Shown here: piece by piece, positions 46,347 through 59,217 of the stretch | How positions within the stretch are numbered: the stretch's first letter is position 1 | Layout of the letters: every line of letters begins with the position of its first letter | Source of the DNA: Ilex aquifolium | Taxonomy: Eukaryota; Streptophyta; Magnoliopsida; Aquifoliales; Aquifoliaceae | Length of the DNA: 64,000 bases | Assembly: GCA_951799425.1 (NCBI GenBank) | Contig: OX637398.1 | Location: 15,472,270 to 15,536,269, forward strand | Direction: 5' to 3' | The notes under the pieces: generated by a model | Databases searched by the model: none | What the model was told of the DNA's origin: nothing | Seen by the model: the letters and a program-made list of their open reading frames with translations, nothing else | Made by a program: the position numbers and the translations under genes

Positions 46347-47190
46347 CAGGGGCGAATCTAGCATGTGCCCCAGTGCAATTTTAAAAAGTTTTGGGATTTA
46401 ATTGAAATATATATAATATAATATATAATATAAAACAGGGCAGACTATAATAAGCTCATTTGACAGTCTCAAATAGACTCATCCAACGACCACTAACATC
46501 TCTTTTAAAACTATTCACATTGCATCGTGTCTTTAAGTACGGGTTACCCATAGTTTTAAAATAATTTAAGACTTACCCTCAGTAAAAAAATTGGAAAATA
46601 ATTAGGAATAATTTTATAATTTGTTATAGTTACTATGAATTTCATTTGAAATTGATGTTTTATATTTAAATTTTAAAATTTTCTTGTGATAGATTAAAAT
46701 TATTTTGATTGATTGCTTGGAAATCAAGTTTGTTTATTCTGTGATAAATGAATTTTTCCATATTGTTTGTAATCATTTTTTTCTAATTAATTGGATTCCT
46801 ATATTCAAAATTAGCTATTATGGATTATATTTTGAATTAAATTATTTCAATTAACTGGACTTTAACAATTTGTGTTTGGAAAATTAAATTACTTTCATAT
46901 TTAAGTTTGATTTAATAGATTTGTAATAGATTTATTTTTCTAAAAACAATTCTATTAAATTTTTTCAACCTCTTTCCAATGTTCATGGTCCTTACAAATT
47001 GTTTGTTAAAAACACAATGATTCAATATTGAGTTCAATTCTAAAAAAATGAATTAATTTTTGAATCAATTACAATTTTTTTTTTAAAAAATCAACTTTAA
47101 AAATTTAAAATAAATAATGAGAACGTTATGATTTAAGTTCAAACATATTTTAGTTGCATCCACTACATATAAACCCTGGGTCCGCCCCTG
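46347..47190. mobile_element. hAT-like non-autonomous element with CAGGGGCG ends
   Basis: The left end is CAGGGGCGAATCTAG and the right end in reverse complement CAGGGGCGGACCCAGG. This is a common terminus of plant hAT elements. The interior is AT-rich without coding potential. Flanking 8-mers (TGTAAGTC, GTTGTAAC) do not match cleanly, so borders are from the inverted ends only. Confidence 0.55.
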
Positions 47191-48400
47191 GTTGTAACAA
47201 GAGACCAATGGATCAATAATCAAATTTATCTAATATTATAGTTAAGAATTTGAATTCTAAACTTATAAAAATACAACAACATTCAAAATTGATCCAATCT
47301 TCATCTACTTTGATTCAATGGTACAAAATTCATCCCAAACAAATTTTTCCTGCTAAAAAACACCATATTCTCTGTACGATTTCAAATGTCAAACAACTCA
47401 ATTAATACATCAACACTCTCTCTAATAGCACACAATCTCATCAATCCAAACCTACCGCTTTTTTCTCTCATTTCATTTTAATTTTAAATTACGTAATTAA
47501 AAAAAATAAATTTACTATTTAAAATATATATATTGCATAATTAATATTGCATATTGCTGGTGAAAATTTGCTAAATTATGTAAATATTTATTCCAAACTT
47601 GTGGGGACAGGATTGAATACCAATTACCAAAACTAAGAACTCATCATTTTCACCTGGGGTCAAGCCCAGCATGGTCTTAATAGCTCAATTACCAAGAAGG
47701 CATAAAAGGGTCTGCTAAAAACCACAAAATCATTGATGTTATGGGGGAAAAAAAAAGCTCTGCTCACTCAAAAGCAAAGAAACTGACGCAGTTTCTATGT
47801 ATGAATTCCTGTTATGGTCCAAGGTCCAACATTTCCTCTTCCAGGTCTGCAATCATGCTTTGACCATGAGCTCATGAATCTGCAAAGAAAGGCTTCTTGC
47901 TTTGACCATGAGCTCATGAACCTGAAAAAAGGTTCTTGATTCTCTCTTGTCCATGATATATATGAATTCAAGTGAAATTTTACAGATGGTTGATGTATGC
48001 ATAGGCTGATTTTGGGCCCAGATTTCAGCTGTTCGGCCATTCCTATTCAGCATGACAGTCATTGAAAATTTTAAAAACTAAACCTAAAACCCATAAAGCT
48101 TAACTGCTGAATTGGCTCATTCTTCAGCAGAAATGAACTATGAAGGAAAGCTTAAAACTATCATAGTACAAATGGTTAAATGATAGCTTCCAAGGCCAGG
48201 TCGAGACAATTCGAGGTCTAAAATGATCTCTAAATGAGGCCTAAAGTGAACTACTTAGCTCTATGTGTATATCCAAATTAAAATTTTATCAGGGATATGA
48301 ACAAATGACTTTGTGTGACTATTGGATAAAAACTAGAGTATGAATTTTTTTTTTCTTGACTCACTTTTACAATGACGTCTTGTAAGACTTATATGGCCCT
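47191..48400. other. Spacer with a short direct repeat
   Basis: No gene is supported. GCTTTGACCATGAGCTCATG occurs twice, about 52 bases apart (near 47858 and 47910). Short minus-strand frames across it follow the repeat and have no family. Confidence 0.4.
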
Positions 48401-48404
48401 CTTT

Positions 48405-49695
48405 AGTTTGTATCTCATAAACTGCTTTTTGTTTTCGGAAATAATTTCCGGAATAAAAATTGTTTGACCAGTTATTTTTTATTTTTGTTTTTTGAAAGCT
48501 GAGAACATAAATTTAAAGAATAAGTTAGAGTTGTTTTGTGTGATTTTAAAAATAACTTTTTAAGAATTTAGAAAACACCACCACCACTACCACCTCCTCG
48601 TCCACCACACCACCACACTTCCACCACCACATCCACCACGCCACTATTACACTTCCACCATCACAACACTTTCACCACCATCATCAGGGGCAGAGTCAGG
48701 AAATTTTTTTAGAGTGGGCACATTAACATGTTTCAATTTTTTTTTTCAATTGATCGTAAAAGTTCATAAATTCATATTTATTGGAATTATATTTAATATC
48801 TAAAAGTTCAGTAAACATAGAAGATTAAAAAATCGATATACATAACATAAACAAAAAAATAATAATTAAAATTTCTTATCAAGAATACGACTAATTATTA
48901 TCATTTACAATTAACCTTGATATATTTTTATTATTTAAAAGAGTTACCAATTAATTTTATCAATAATATTTTTTTTATATATAAAATAGTGGTAACAATC
49001 TTCCATTTATAATCATATAGTTTACTTTATAACGACACATATTTTTATACAATAACGAAATAATCCTACAATTTAAAAAATTATAAAATGATGTCAATAT
49101 GTTCAAAACATATTCGAACATTTCTGAAATGTGTCTAAAAGTTAACAATATTAGTTGCACATAATTTAATATTTAATCTGTAGAGACCCAATGGTTTGTG
49201 ACCATTGGATAGATAATAAAGTTTATTAAATATTAAGACTCACTATTATATTTAATATCACGATGCATTAGATCATTAAATTAGGTCTCAATAATATTAT
49301 TCGAAAAGTTAACAATCATTTAGGAAAGAGTCTATTCAAATCGATATTAGAAAACCACAATATTAGAGTGGACACAATTAAACATATCTAAATTTTATTT
49401 CAAAAAATACATGTCTAATATGAGTAAAAAAAAAATTGAGGGGGGCATGTGCCCACCCTAGCCCAAGGTTGGCTCTGCGCGTGACCACCACCACGTTCAC
49501 CACCATATTTTTGTTTTCAAGGTTATCGTCCAAATAAGTTTTATTATTTTCTATTTCGTAGAACTATTTTTGAAATCATATAACCAAACAAGTTTTGCGA
49601 TCCAAAAAACACTAAAAATAATTTTTTAAAGCTCTTTTTAAAAACAGTTTTCAGATACTGTTTTTTGAGACGCAAACCAAATAAGCGTTTGACTT
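48405..49695. mobile_element. Possible inverted-end element interrupted by a hAT-like insertion
   Basis: The left end GTTTGTATCTCATAAACTG and the right end in reverse complement (GTTTGCGTCTCAAAAAACAG) are alike. Complementarity continues inward (TTATTTTTAAAATCA/ TGATTTCAAAAATA-type blocks). A CAC/CCA-rich microsatellite lies at about 48577-48680 and resumes after the inner insertion at 49484. A target duplication was not established. Confidence 0.4.
48685..49483. mobile_element. hAT-like non-autonomous element inserted in a CCA microsatellite
   Basis: It begins CAGGGGCAGAGTCAGG, and its right end in reverse complement is CACGCGCAGAGCCAACC. Flanking 8-mers are ACCATCAT and ACCACCAC (6 of 8 identical), weak evidence because the target is a CCA repeat. 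TAGAGTGGGCACATTAACATG near the left and its counterpart GGGGGCATGTGCCCACCC near the right lie just inside. No transposase is present. Confidence 0.55.
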
Positions 49696-50002
49696 TTATG
49701 GAACTTACACTTTGATCTGAACTATGTTACAGACATACAAAAATATGATGTTTTCTTAGCGCACGAGGTCTAGAGTTATTGCTTTATTCGTTTTATGGTA
49801 AAACTGGTCTTGATGGCTTCAATCTCTAGGGAGGGATCACAGGTGCAAAAAATTGAAATGTCATATTTTTGTCAGGTCTCAATTTTCCTTCAATGTTACT
49901 CTTATGCTACTAAAGAGAACCTTTGCACAGAGTTGGAGACTTACCTTCATCAGCACTTGCCTTTGATCTCTCCCCTCTTTTCACTCATCTCTTATCTTAT
50001 AG
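49696..50002. other. Spacer
   Basis: No feature is recognised. A 72-codon open frame here has no support beyond its length. Confidence 0.4.
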
Positions 50003-50010
50003 CCCAGCCC

Positions 50011-50522
50011 TAGGGGTGTTCAAATTTTCGACTAGCCGCAAGTTCCTACCCTACCCGACCCTACCCTATTCTACTGAACGGTTAGCCGCAAAAATCGGGT
50101 AGGAATGCGGAAGAGTTTTTGGTCTTCCGACGCATTCCTACCCGCATTAATTAATTAATATGATTTTAATGTATTTCATATGGTTTAAACTTAAATTAAT
50201 TGTTATTGTATTTGTGTAACAATTACGGTGGATTGATGTTCATACTTTCTTGTGTTTTATTATAATTGTTGTTATAGTTGTTTTAGATTTTAGTGTTATT
50301 GATTTATTGTGTTGTTAAATTGGTGCATTAAAAAATTAATAGTTACAAAAGTGTTTACCCGATTTCCTACCCGACTTCCTACCCGATTAATCGGGTAGGA
50401 AGTCGGGTAGGAATACCACACCTGTCGGGTAGGGTAGGACAAGAAAAAATTCTTCCGCAAAGTATCGGATAGAAAGACGGAAGAACATATTTCCTACCCG
50501 TAGGGTAGGGTGAACACCCCTA
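50011..50522. mobile_element. Non-autonomous hAT element, 512 bp, TSD CCCAGCCC
   Basis: The left end TAGGGGTGTTCA and right end TGAACACCCCTA are perfect inverted termini of the Tag1-like hAT type. The perfect 8-bp direct repeat CCCAGCCC flanks it (50003-50010 and 50523-50530). Subterminal regions hold many copies of CGGGTAGG/CCTACCCG in both orientations, and a central palindrome around CCCGATTAATCGGG (about 50382-50395). It has no coding capacity. Confidence 0.88.
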
Positions 50523-50530
50523 CCCAGCCC

Positions 50531-52394
50531 TATCAACTTTCCTTTTCATTTTTCTCAATAATTTTTTCTTTGGGTAAGTTCTCAAAATTTTTTTCTATAT
50601 TTGTGGAAAAAATTATTAATATACCCTGATTTGTCGATATAGTTTAACTTTTAGGTGAGTTGAGTTTCAATAGATTAGCATAGTTGGACTCTCTTTTCAA
50701 CATTCCGTCCATTCTAGTCGCATGAGGCGAAAACTATAAACCTATCATATGTAATTTTTTACACCACCACATTCTGGACCTAAGTGAATGAACTAATAGA
50801 TGAATGGAGAGGTCACATATTGAGAAATTCATAGCACAAGGTAAAATGGTCATAATTAATTAACTTTGGAGACCATTTGCTTGGTCATGTGACATATTCC
50901 TACAGAATCTATTGGTTTGCATGGGGAGGATGTAAAAGAAGGGTTTGGGTCCTCACTAATTTATAAATAATTGGAGAATCGTCTAATTCTTTTTTTGATG
51001 ACGAGGGTCGGTTGGAGCCAAACAATGCTTAACTTACCAAATGAGATAACAAATTCACCACTATTTTATAAGTGAGTCCCGTAAATATTTAACAATGAGA
51101 AATGTGCGCACCATTTAGTATGAGGATTTGGGGCACCAATATGAGAAGCATAGCCTTAGTTTAAAACAAATTGACATTTTGATTTAGCAAGACTCAATAT
51201 TATAATTTGCACAGGTTGTCCAGTAGTGTGGAGTTAACTCAATGTATGCGAACTGTAAATTCAAACGTCTTATATTTGATTTTCATTGATAACTCCCGAG
51301 TTAATTGCAAGTGTCCCGTGTTTACTTTTGTTGGGTCCAATGTGACCTACTTCGAAAAAGTTTTTCAACACAAAAAAGTATAATAATTCACTGTTATATA
51401 TCTTAGTTAAAACTTGTGATTGACTGCACATGAAACCATAATGCTGGATTGTTTTCTCCTTGATGACTGAAATTTACTATTAGCAAGTGGTACCAAAGGA
51501 GGGAGACAAATGAAGCCAGTGTAGAGATCCACCAAAAGACAATTTAATTTTATATGTAAGCCATCAGCGCTTCTGGTGGAGGAGCAGAAGCCATGGCGGA
51601 TGTTCTGGATGCTTTTGATGCCGAGGCACGGCGTTGTAGAGTGAGAAAGACACAGTTCTAGAGAGAGAAAATGAGGTTAAAAGGGCACTCTTCGAGAGCT
51701 CGAATCTCAAACAAGCATATAAAACACAGAGTTTGGACCACCATGCAAGTCCAAGAAGAGCTTTGTTCTTGTGAGCACCCATGCACCAAACACATCTCTC
51801 TCACATCCAAGGCTGCCATTGAAGCTTGTAAACTACACGTGATTATATGCGATTCTTGTAGTAAAAGTGCTTCATATTTGGTCTAACCAGAATTTTTGGG
51901 AGCTAACCCCTTGTAAAAGAGGGTGGTGGAAAGGTGAATAACATCAGGAGAGAGAGAGAGAGCATCGCTAAGGGAGAAGTAAAAGGGTTAGAAATTTGTG
52001 TTGCTAAAGTACTCTTTAAAAGAGAATGTGCATGTTTCTTTAACAATAAGTTTACAAGTTTTTTCCACCTAGATGAAGATTCAGTATCCTAAGTGCTTTG
52101 AATTGGTTTTGTGATTTGAATTCATTCTGATTTGCTTAAATTGAATGAAATTTTCAGATTTTTTTTTTTTTTTTTTTCTGATATAGGAACATTTTGAACA
52201 ATGAATTTATGATAGAGAACAAATCACTCAAAGAGGGACGAATACAAGTTCGAAAGAAGGACACAATAGAACTCCTAATATGGACATGATATGTCAATAT
52301 GATAGACCTAATTATTATCGGGCGCGGTATGTCTTTCTTTACACTTTTTATTGGGTCTATACTCTAGTATCATCGTAATCACATTATTATGATG
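50531..52394. other. Spacer without supported genes
   Basis: AT-rich sequence. Opposed open frames of 71-72 codons around 51564-51886 have no recognisable domain. A GGAGGAGCAGAAGCCATGGC stretch at about 51577-51596 is locally GC-richer and might be a decayed exon, but nothing confirms it. A T20-like run is at about 52160. Confidence 0.4.
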
Positions 52395-52403
52395 CTTGTT
52401 TTA

Positions 52404-52972
52404 GGGTGGGGCTATTCTCGCCTCTTAAATCTCTTTTTTCACCCTATTTAATCGTGTTACTTCAAATTATTAAGTTCACCTCATCTATACTCATTTCATT
52501 AGTTAGTAAACCCACCACATCTATATTCACTAATTAAAAACTAAATTCATTCAATTTTATTTAAACATACTATAGGCCATGATCAAAATTTCGTTTTGGT
52601 GTATTATTTCGGTACGAAAATATTTCAGAAACAGAATAAAAATTAATAATTATTTTTAAAATATTAGTCAAAATATACGAAAATATTTTAAAACGCCTCA
52701 AAATATTTCAAAGACATTGGTGAAAACATATCAAAATATTTCAAAACACCTCAAAATAATATAAATCACCTCAGAATATTAAAATTTTGTTTTAATTACT
52801 ATTTTTGTTTTGGTTTCTTTGATATATATTTAATAGTTTAATTGAATGGGTATAAATGGGGTGAATTTAGTAACTAATGAAATGGGTATAACCGGATAAA
52901 CTTAGTAGTTTGAAATAAGAGGATTAAATGTGGTAGAAAAAGATATATAAGAGTCGGGAATAGCCCCCACCC
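52404..52972. mobile_element. Mutator-like MITE, 569 bp, TSD CTTGTTTTA
   Basis: Ends are GGGTGGGGCTATTC and, in reverse complement at the right, GGGTGGGGGCTATTC. The perfect 9-bp direct repeat CTTGTTTTA flanks it (52395-52403 and 52973-52981). Subterminal ATTTAATC, AAGTTCACC and inverse counterparts match the 2.5-kb element at 5631-8152, of which this is a short relative. No transposase. Confidence 0.85.
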
Positions 52973-52981
52973 CTTGTTTTA

Positions 52982-53758
52982 ATGTGTAATTATCTTTCAA
53001 TTCATCAAATAAATTTTAAAATTTTTTGACTGACCTCTGCATTATCTTTGTGACGATAAAGATAAATCTCTTGATCTTGAGGTCTGTTGGTGATTCTTAT
53101 CTATTCCCCAATCATCTTTGTTAATTTTCTATCATTAAAATTGGATTATATCGTATTCTGTATAATTTTGGTCTAACTATCAACTACGTTACATTTGATT
53201 TGTGGTTTATGAAATTTCTTGGTAGCCATCATAATCCCAAGACTCCCAACATAATTATATCTAAGAGTAAATTTTAGAGAAAATATAGTTGTTAGATTCG
53301 TTTTTAATTAGCTAGATAACTAGTATTTTGATGTGCACTCGATCCAAATTTAACTTGAATGAGATTGAGTTTTGAAACTACCACAAGAGGATATTCAACT
53401 AGTACATTGTCAACTAGTCTATGCTCGCATTTCTTTTGTTATGTCAGATTGAGAACGATCGATAATGAGTGTTTATCTATTTAAACAATATGATGTGTGT
53501 TCGAATTTAAAATTTAATCTCTCTAAAACGAGATAAGGATGTTTACGGCTTAATTATTTCATCCTAAGTCAGTATTAATAGAGGAAAATCTTATCGTCTA
53601 GTTGTTGACAATTTTTGTATGGGTTTCAAGTGAAGGCCATGACAACCATCTACAAACTGTAAATATCTCCAATAGACTCTCTATTTTCAACTCAATTATC
53701 TATTATAAAGAGTCAATCTTTAAAATTTCTTCTTCAATTGACTCTTTATTTAAACTCT
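52982..53758. other. Spacer
   Basis: No gene is recognised. From about 53670 a run of AGACTCTCT/AGAGTC words begins that continues past the following MITE to about 54015. It may be an older inverted-repeat element interrupted by that MITE. Confidence 0.35.
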
Positions 53759-53767
53759 TTAAAATAA

Positions 53768-53947
53768 GAAAAATGCTACATAACTCAAATGAAATCCAAA
53801 AATTAAAACTCAAATGAATATCATCCATTGGATGAGTGTGGGATGAGTGGCATCCACTGAAAAAATGATGGGACTCACTCATCCAATGGATGATATGCAT
53901 TTGAGTTACAATTTTTTTAGTTTCATTTGAGTTTTGTAGCATTGCTC
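53768..53947. mobile_element. MITE, Mutator-like, 180 bp with 9-bp target duplication
   Basis: The left arm begins GAAAAATGCTACATAACTC. The right arm in reverse complement begins GAGCAATGCTACAAAACTC, and pairing continues to the centre around ATCCATTGGATGAGTG. The perfect 9-bp direct repeat TTAAAATAA flanks it (53759-53767 and 53948-53956). The terminal GAGCAATGCTA is shared with the MITE at 4817-4988, so the two are one family. Confidence 0.88.
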
Positions 53948-53956
53948 TTAAAATAA

Positions 53957-56165
53957 AGAGTCGATCCAATTTGACTCTCTACATTTGGAGAGTCAAACTC
54001 ACTCTCTACCCTATTTTTTTAGAACAAAAAAAAATATATATATTTGTCTTTTCATCCAAGACATTTAGGATAAACATATCTCATTTAAAATAATGGAGGA
54101 AATATATGAGGGAAACCAAATTTATAACCAAAAATAACAAAATATAAAATAATAATTTTTTATTATAATAAAGTGGTGTGTAAAAATTTACTCTTTATTA
54201 TAATTTTTTTTTATTAAAAATGTTTTATATATTTGAAAAAAAAGATGTCTAGTATAGAGAGTAATAATAAATGAAATAGTGTCGAGTACTCACCAAAGAA
54301 CATAAAAGGCAATGGTTGTTGAGTAACCGATAAAGGGTATTTTGGGTACAAAAAAATGGTATAAAGTGAGCATATCTTACTACATGTGAGAAAAGCAAAA
54401 GTACGATAATTATTATGAGAATTTCTGAGAGAAACGGCAAAATGAGGTAGCATGGAGCACGCGTCCCTTCAAAAAGATAGTAAAAACCAAAGGCTCCTCT
54501 ACTTTGCTCATTCATTTGTACTGTGTACCCTAACAAAAAAATAAAATAATAAAATAAATTTTACTGTGTACACCCATTTTTGCATTTTTTTTTTTAACTG
54601 CGAATTTCTCCAACACAGAGTCATTTTAGATCTATTTTTGCGAGGATAAAGTTCAAATATTTATAATTATTTGTAAATCATATATATCAGTTAAACTTGA
54701 AAGATATCAGTAAGGGTCAAACTCCTGACGTTTAGAATTACGGTACATGCAAATCCAACTCCAAATCGCTTAACTACCCGTGTAGATTACTTTTACATTT
54801 TTACCCTTATATTTTTTTAAGATTTTTTAATACCATTCTAAAAATTAAAATTAATTTATTTGTGATTGACAAAATAATAAAATAATATAAAACAATTAAG
54901 TAAGAAATCTTTACATGTAACATAGTCTCATTAGACCAAAAGTGATATAGTACTGAACTTTTTTCCAGATGCAGCCTAAACGTCTGCTTTGATTGAAGTT
55001 TTGTTTGGTCCTCTTTTCATCCCAAAATGATTGATTCATGGTGTTCTAGGGGCCTTAATCTTATGTGGTATTTTGGGTAGTCTTATTTTTTTCTTTTAAT
55101 CATCAAAAATGTTTAGATCAATTTATGCGCATTTGATCAACGACAGACTATTCACGTTGAGATTAGAGTATTTATGATAGATAAATCTCTCATAGTCTAG
55201 TCTCAATACTATGTTGGATACTTCTACAAACCTTAATTCTCCCAGTTGCCCTCTCATTCACTATAATTAGGGATATGTTTGATCTCTTTAATTCGTGCAA
55301 AATGAGTTTATATGAATAGGAATGACTCTGGCAACATAGCTATATAATTGAGTAACAATAAAGTGGATAACAACAGCATTTAATTATGATAACACGAGAT
55401 TTTTGTTTTGTCGTCTCGTTATCGTGTCGCATTCTCTTTATTACTTCATTATGTGGTATTAAAGTGTCTAGAATGTCAGAGTATTAAATAAAAAAAGAGA
55501 TACAATGGCGCGACTGATTCTCTATGCCATTACTCAAACTACACAACAAAACCTAGTAAGTTAAAATAAAACAGAAAAAAGTTTGCATAAGTAACTAGTA
55601 TGGCCTTGGGTTATATTTCATTAACTTCCTCCTGCCCATCTTGGTTGAATCCAAAAAAAAAAAGGAAGCTAATGAGACCTTATAAAAATAATGGCAAACA
55701 TTAGGGTTATGGTGAAAAATCATTGACTTGAGGTTATGGTTAACCAAATGACAACCATCCCCTTATTAAATCTTAAAATCGTGGATTCAAAACTCATTTT
55801 TTTCCTCCCTGTAAAAGTACTTCACAAAAAAAATAATAATAATAAAATGGTATCAAGTTTTAGTACATGTTCATCCACAAATGAACCAATTAAATATGAA
55901 ATCTCTCTAATTCATTAATATCATAATTACATCATCAGTGTCTTTCTCTCACTCACTCTGGTCAGTTCTTCTCTGCTTTGACTACCCCACCGACCTCCAA
56001 AAATTACAGAGGGGTAATGTTGGCAACAATGGGAGATTTGGAGTGTTCATAACAGAGCCCACTCTGGCATTTTTTTTTTTTTTTTGATAAGTAATCAATT
56101 TTTTTATCTGTTGCCTGGAAGATAGAAATGATTTATTTGTTTTCCAAAATACATTTTTATTTTTA
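53957..56165. other. Spacer upstream of the cyclin gene
   Basis: No gene, RNA or clear transposon is seen. It contains AT-rich runs and, near the right end, a CTTTCTCTCACTCACTCTGG tract at about 55942-55961 and a T18 run at 56072-56089. The last several hundred bases are the likely promoter region of the cyclin gene. Confidence 0.4.
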
Positions 56166-56173
56166 CAATATGT

Positions 56174-56180
56174 TATAAAT
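56174..56180 (+). promoter_or_regulatory. Probable TATA box of the cyclin gene
   Basis: TATAAAT in the context TGTTATAAATACCC lies about 370 bases before the start codon. The downstream region is pyrimidine-rich with a (CT)n run at 56373-56392, typical of plant 5' leaders. This would place the transcription start near 56205-56215. Confidence 0.45.
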
Positions 56181-56256
56181 ACCCTCCTATATTTTTGGCT
56201 TTTATTTGGTTTCTTTTTTCTTTATTTCCTTTGTTTGTTGTCTTTCCTTTTTGTGT

Positions 56257-56337
56257 ATGTATCCACGAATCCACAGCCTTCTCTCTCTCCTTCAATCTCT
56301 CCAGTACCCTAAACACAAATGTTCATCTCCTACATAA
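56257..56337 (+). CDS. Upstream open reading frame in the cyclin leader
   Basis: ATG at 56257 opens a 26-codon frame (MYPRIHSLLSLLQSLQYPKH...) ending at TAA 56335-56337, within the presumed 5' leader. It would be translated ahead of the cyclin and could lower its expression. Whether the leader is spliced, and whether this ATG is retained, cannot be told from the sequence. The peptide itself is probably not functional. Confidence 0.3.
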   Translation: MYPRIHSLLSLLQSLQYPKHKCSSPT

Positions 56338-56544
56338 AGCTTCTCTCTTTGCAACACTCTCTCCAACCACACCTCTCTCTCTCTCTCTCTCTCAAGGCTT
56401 CCTTTCACACACTCTCTCTCAGAACAATAGTTAGATCAAAATGCTGATTTTTACATGCAAGAATCTGTTATAAATACTTTCTTACCAATCTCATTGTGAT
56501 GAGATTTTGGTAGGGTTTTACAGAGCACATTGATGTTTGTTTTG

Positions 56545-58931
56545 ATGGCAGACCACGGTTTTGGCTGTGCAGCCTCAAACCTTCTATGTACGGAAAACGA
56601 ACAATTGTGCTTTGATGATTTTGGTTCTACAGCCACAGATGACCACACCCATCCAACCATTAATCCAAATTTGGGGTTTACCAATGTTAGATCAGACTCA
56701 TTGATTGTTTTGCCATCTCTTAATGAAGATAGTTTTGGTTTGATGATTGAGAGAGAAAAGGAGCATTTGCCCAAAGATGATTACCTTAAGAGACTGAGAA
56801 GTGGGGATTTGGACTTGAGAGTGAGAAGAGAGGCTCTTGATTGGATTTGTAAGGTGGGTTGGTTAGTTTTCTCAAACTGGTTTTTTTGGTTTTTGCCTGT
56901 TTAATCAATTTTTAAAGGATTTTCTGCGGTTATATTGCGTTTTTTTTTTTTTTTTTAACTTTTGTGGTAGGAGATAATGTCTGGGAAAATGGGTCTTAGA
57001 TTTCATCCCACATTGATCAACATTGTTTTTGTTGTTTGATTCATCACATTCTATTTGTGTTCTAATAAATGTTGATTTCCCTATTGATTTTAAAGTGATT
57101 TACAAGAAGATATTTGATTTTCCCATTGAGTTTTCATTGATTTCTAAAAAAAAAGGTTTTTTTTTTCTTCCTTTGGTGTGTTTTTTCCTTTTCCGGATTA
57201 AATTTTGTTGTATTAAATGATGCTCATATTAGGATGATGATGGATTGATGGTGTTTACATTTATTCTTTTCACCTTTTCTTTTGTTACATCCTTTTTGAC
57301 CAGTTGCTGACTCGTTGAGGCACTTAGTTTGCTTTCCTGAATTAAAATTGTGTTTTCCCTTTTATTCCTTCTGATTTCTGTTCAATGGTTCACTCATTTT
57401 TTATGGAAATTGTTTCATAAATCTTTTTTCCTCATTGATTCTGATATTGCTTTCATGTTGTGTGTTCAACAGGCTCATGCTTATTACGACTTTGGGGCTT
57501 TGAGTTTTTGTCTATCAATGAATTACTTGGATCGATTCTTATCGGTCTATGAACTGCCTGTAACTTCAGAACATTGAACCTATTTTTATTTTTTCTCTAC
57601 GCTTTGGTATGTTGTGTTACAATGCTGATTGTGTCTCTATGTTTGGTTGTTGCTTATTTCTGGGGTACATAGAAAGGAAAAATTTGGACAGCACAATTGT
57701 TAGCTGTGGCCAGTTTGTCACTAGCAACCAAAGTGGAGGAGATAGAAGTGCCTCTCATTGTGGATTTACAGGTGAAGAGAATTAGCATCAAGATCGATTT
57801 ACAGTTATTGCATTTAAGTGTTTGATAAATCCTAAATTTTTGGTACAATTTCTTGCTTATTTCAAGTTCTTTGGTGATATGGGTTCAGGTGGGAGAACCC
57901 AAGTTTGTGTTTGAAGGTAAAACTATACAAAGAATGGAGCTTCTGGTGTTGAGCACCTTGAAGTGGAGAATGCAAGCTTGCACTCCCTGTTCCTTCATTG
58001 ACTACTTCCTCAGAAAGATCAATAGTGATGAAATTTCTTCAGGACCTTTGCTTTCTAGATCAATTCAAGTCATATTAAGCACAATCAAAGGTCTTTTCTT
58101 CAATCTTATCTGTCTGTATGCATTGATATTCTGCGTTGTTTTGGGTCTAAGATATTTATTTTGGTCCTAAAATCTTTGTAGTGTTTGATTCAGTGCTGGG
58201 TGGGAATTGAATGCAGGTATTGACTTCTTGGAATTCAAGCCTTCTGAAATTGCTGCAGCAGTGGCCATGTCTGTTTCAGGAGAAATACAACCCACAGAAA
58301 TTGATAAGGCAATGCCTTGTTTCATACATGTAGAGAAGGTAACTTTTGTGGTTCCCACACAAATAATTTCTAGACAGGACAAACTTTCTTCTGCTCTTTG
58401 GCATTATGAGGATATTACACGATAATGATGAAATTTCGATTCAATTTGAGTCGAGTTATAATACCAAAGGTTAAGTTAGGGCTGAAAAAATTTGAGACCA
58501 ATTCCAAACCATCTAATTGTACCGTAAATTTACCATTTTGACTTATAATCTCACCTTTATTTTATGCTAACTTGGGCACAATATCAAAAAGTAACTTTTT
58601 AGTAATGTGGGTTTCCTCTTCAACTTCTATCTCTACCAAGTTGGTGAATGGTTTTATGAATTGTGTTTTGTTTTGTTTGCGTGGTTTGCAGGCCAGAGTA
58701 CTGAAATGCCTTGAATTGATACAACATTTGACATTGATCAGTGGGTCCACAATTACAAATGCGGCTATTTCCTCTGTCCTGTCACTACCCCACAGCCCAA
58801 TTGGAGTGTTGGAGGCTGCATGCTTGAGCTATAAAAGTGATGAGAGAACAGTTGGGTCATGTCCAAACTCCTCACATAACAGTCCAGGCACTAAAAGGAG
58901 AAAACTAGACACACCATCTCAAGAGTCATGA
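56545..58931 (+). CDS. CYCD2: D-type cyclin, CYCD2/CYCD4 group
   Basis: G1 cyclin that pairs with CDKA and promotes phosphorylation of the retinoblastoma-related protein in the nucleus. Six exons, all GT-AG: 56545-56853, 57473-57559, 57673-57771, 57889-58090, 58217-58338, 58692-58931 (352 residues, usual family length). The RB-binding LxCxE is LLCTE at residues 13-17. The cyclin box runs from about residue 70 ([58 protein letters not shown]). The C-terminal cyclin fold includes [20 protein letters not shown] and [14 protein letters not shown]. The tail [15 protein letters not shown] and KRRKLD is typical of CYCD2/4. An in-frame ATG at 56533 would add four residues. MADHGF was chosen because related proteins start there and it has G at +4. 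No disabling change is seen. Confidence 0.93.
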
Positions 58932-58995
58932 AATGGGATGGTTGAATGGGAGTTTTGGTGTGGCTTCGAAGGTGCCCCTTCACACACACACAGAC

Positions 58996-58996
<1 letters not shown>

Positions 58997-59024
<28 letters not shown>
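58997..59024. repeat. (GA)n microsatellite in the cyclin 3' region
   Basis: An AGAGAG run of about 28 bases, followed by a second at about 59183-59212. Both lie within 300 bases of the stop codon, probably in the 3' untranslated region. No canonical AATAAA is seen; an ATTCAATGAAATT near 59274 might serve. Confidence 0.8.
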
Positions 59025-59028
<4 letters not shown>

Positions 59029-59181
59029 CTCATGCTTTTCAGCATGAAAAGAATCGTCACCAGCTGTTAATAATCAAAGTTGTCAACCACCATAGTCATA
59101 GAAGGTGGGGGAGGACAAAGATTTGGAAATCCACATGTTATGGCAAGAAGAACTGGAGTTTTTGGTTGTAGAAGAAAAAGG

Positions 59182-59217
<36 letters not shown>

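Noticed and set aside
51564-51886. Opposed frames near a GC-richer patch as an exon
   Set aside because: No domain, no homolog recognised and no continuing exons.
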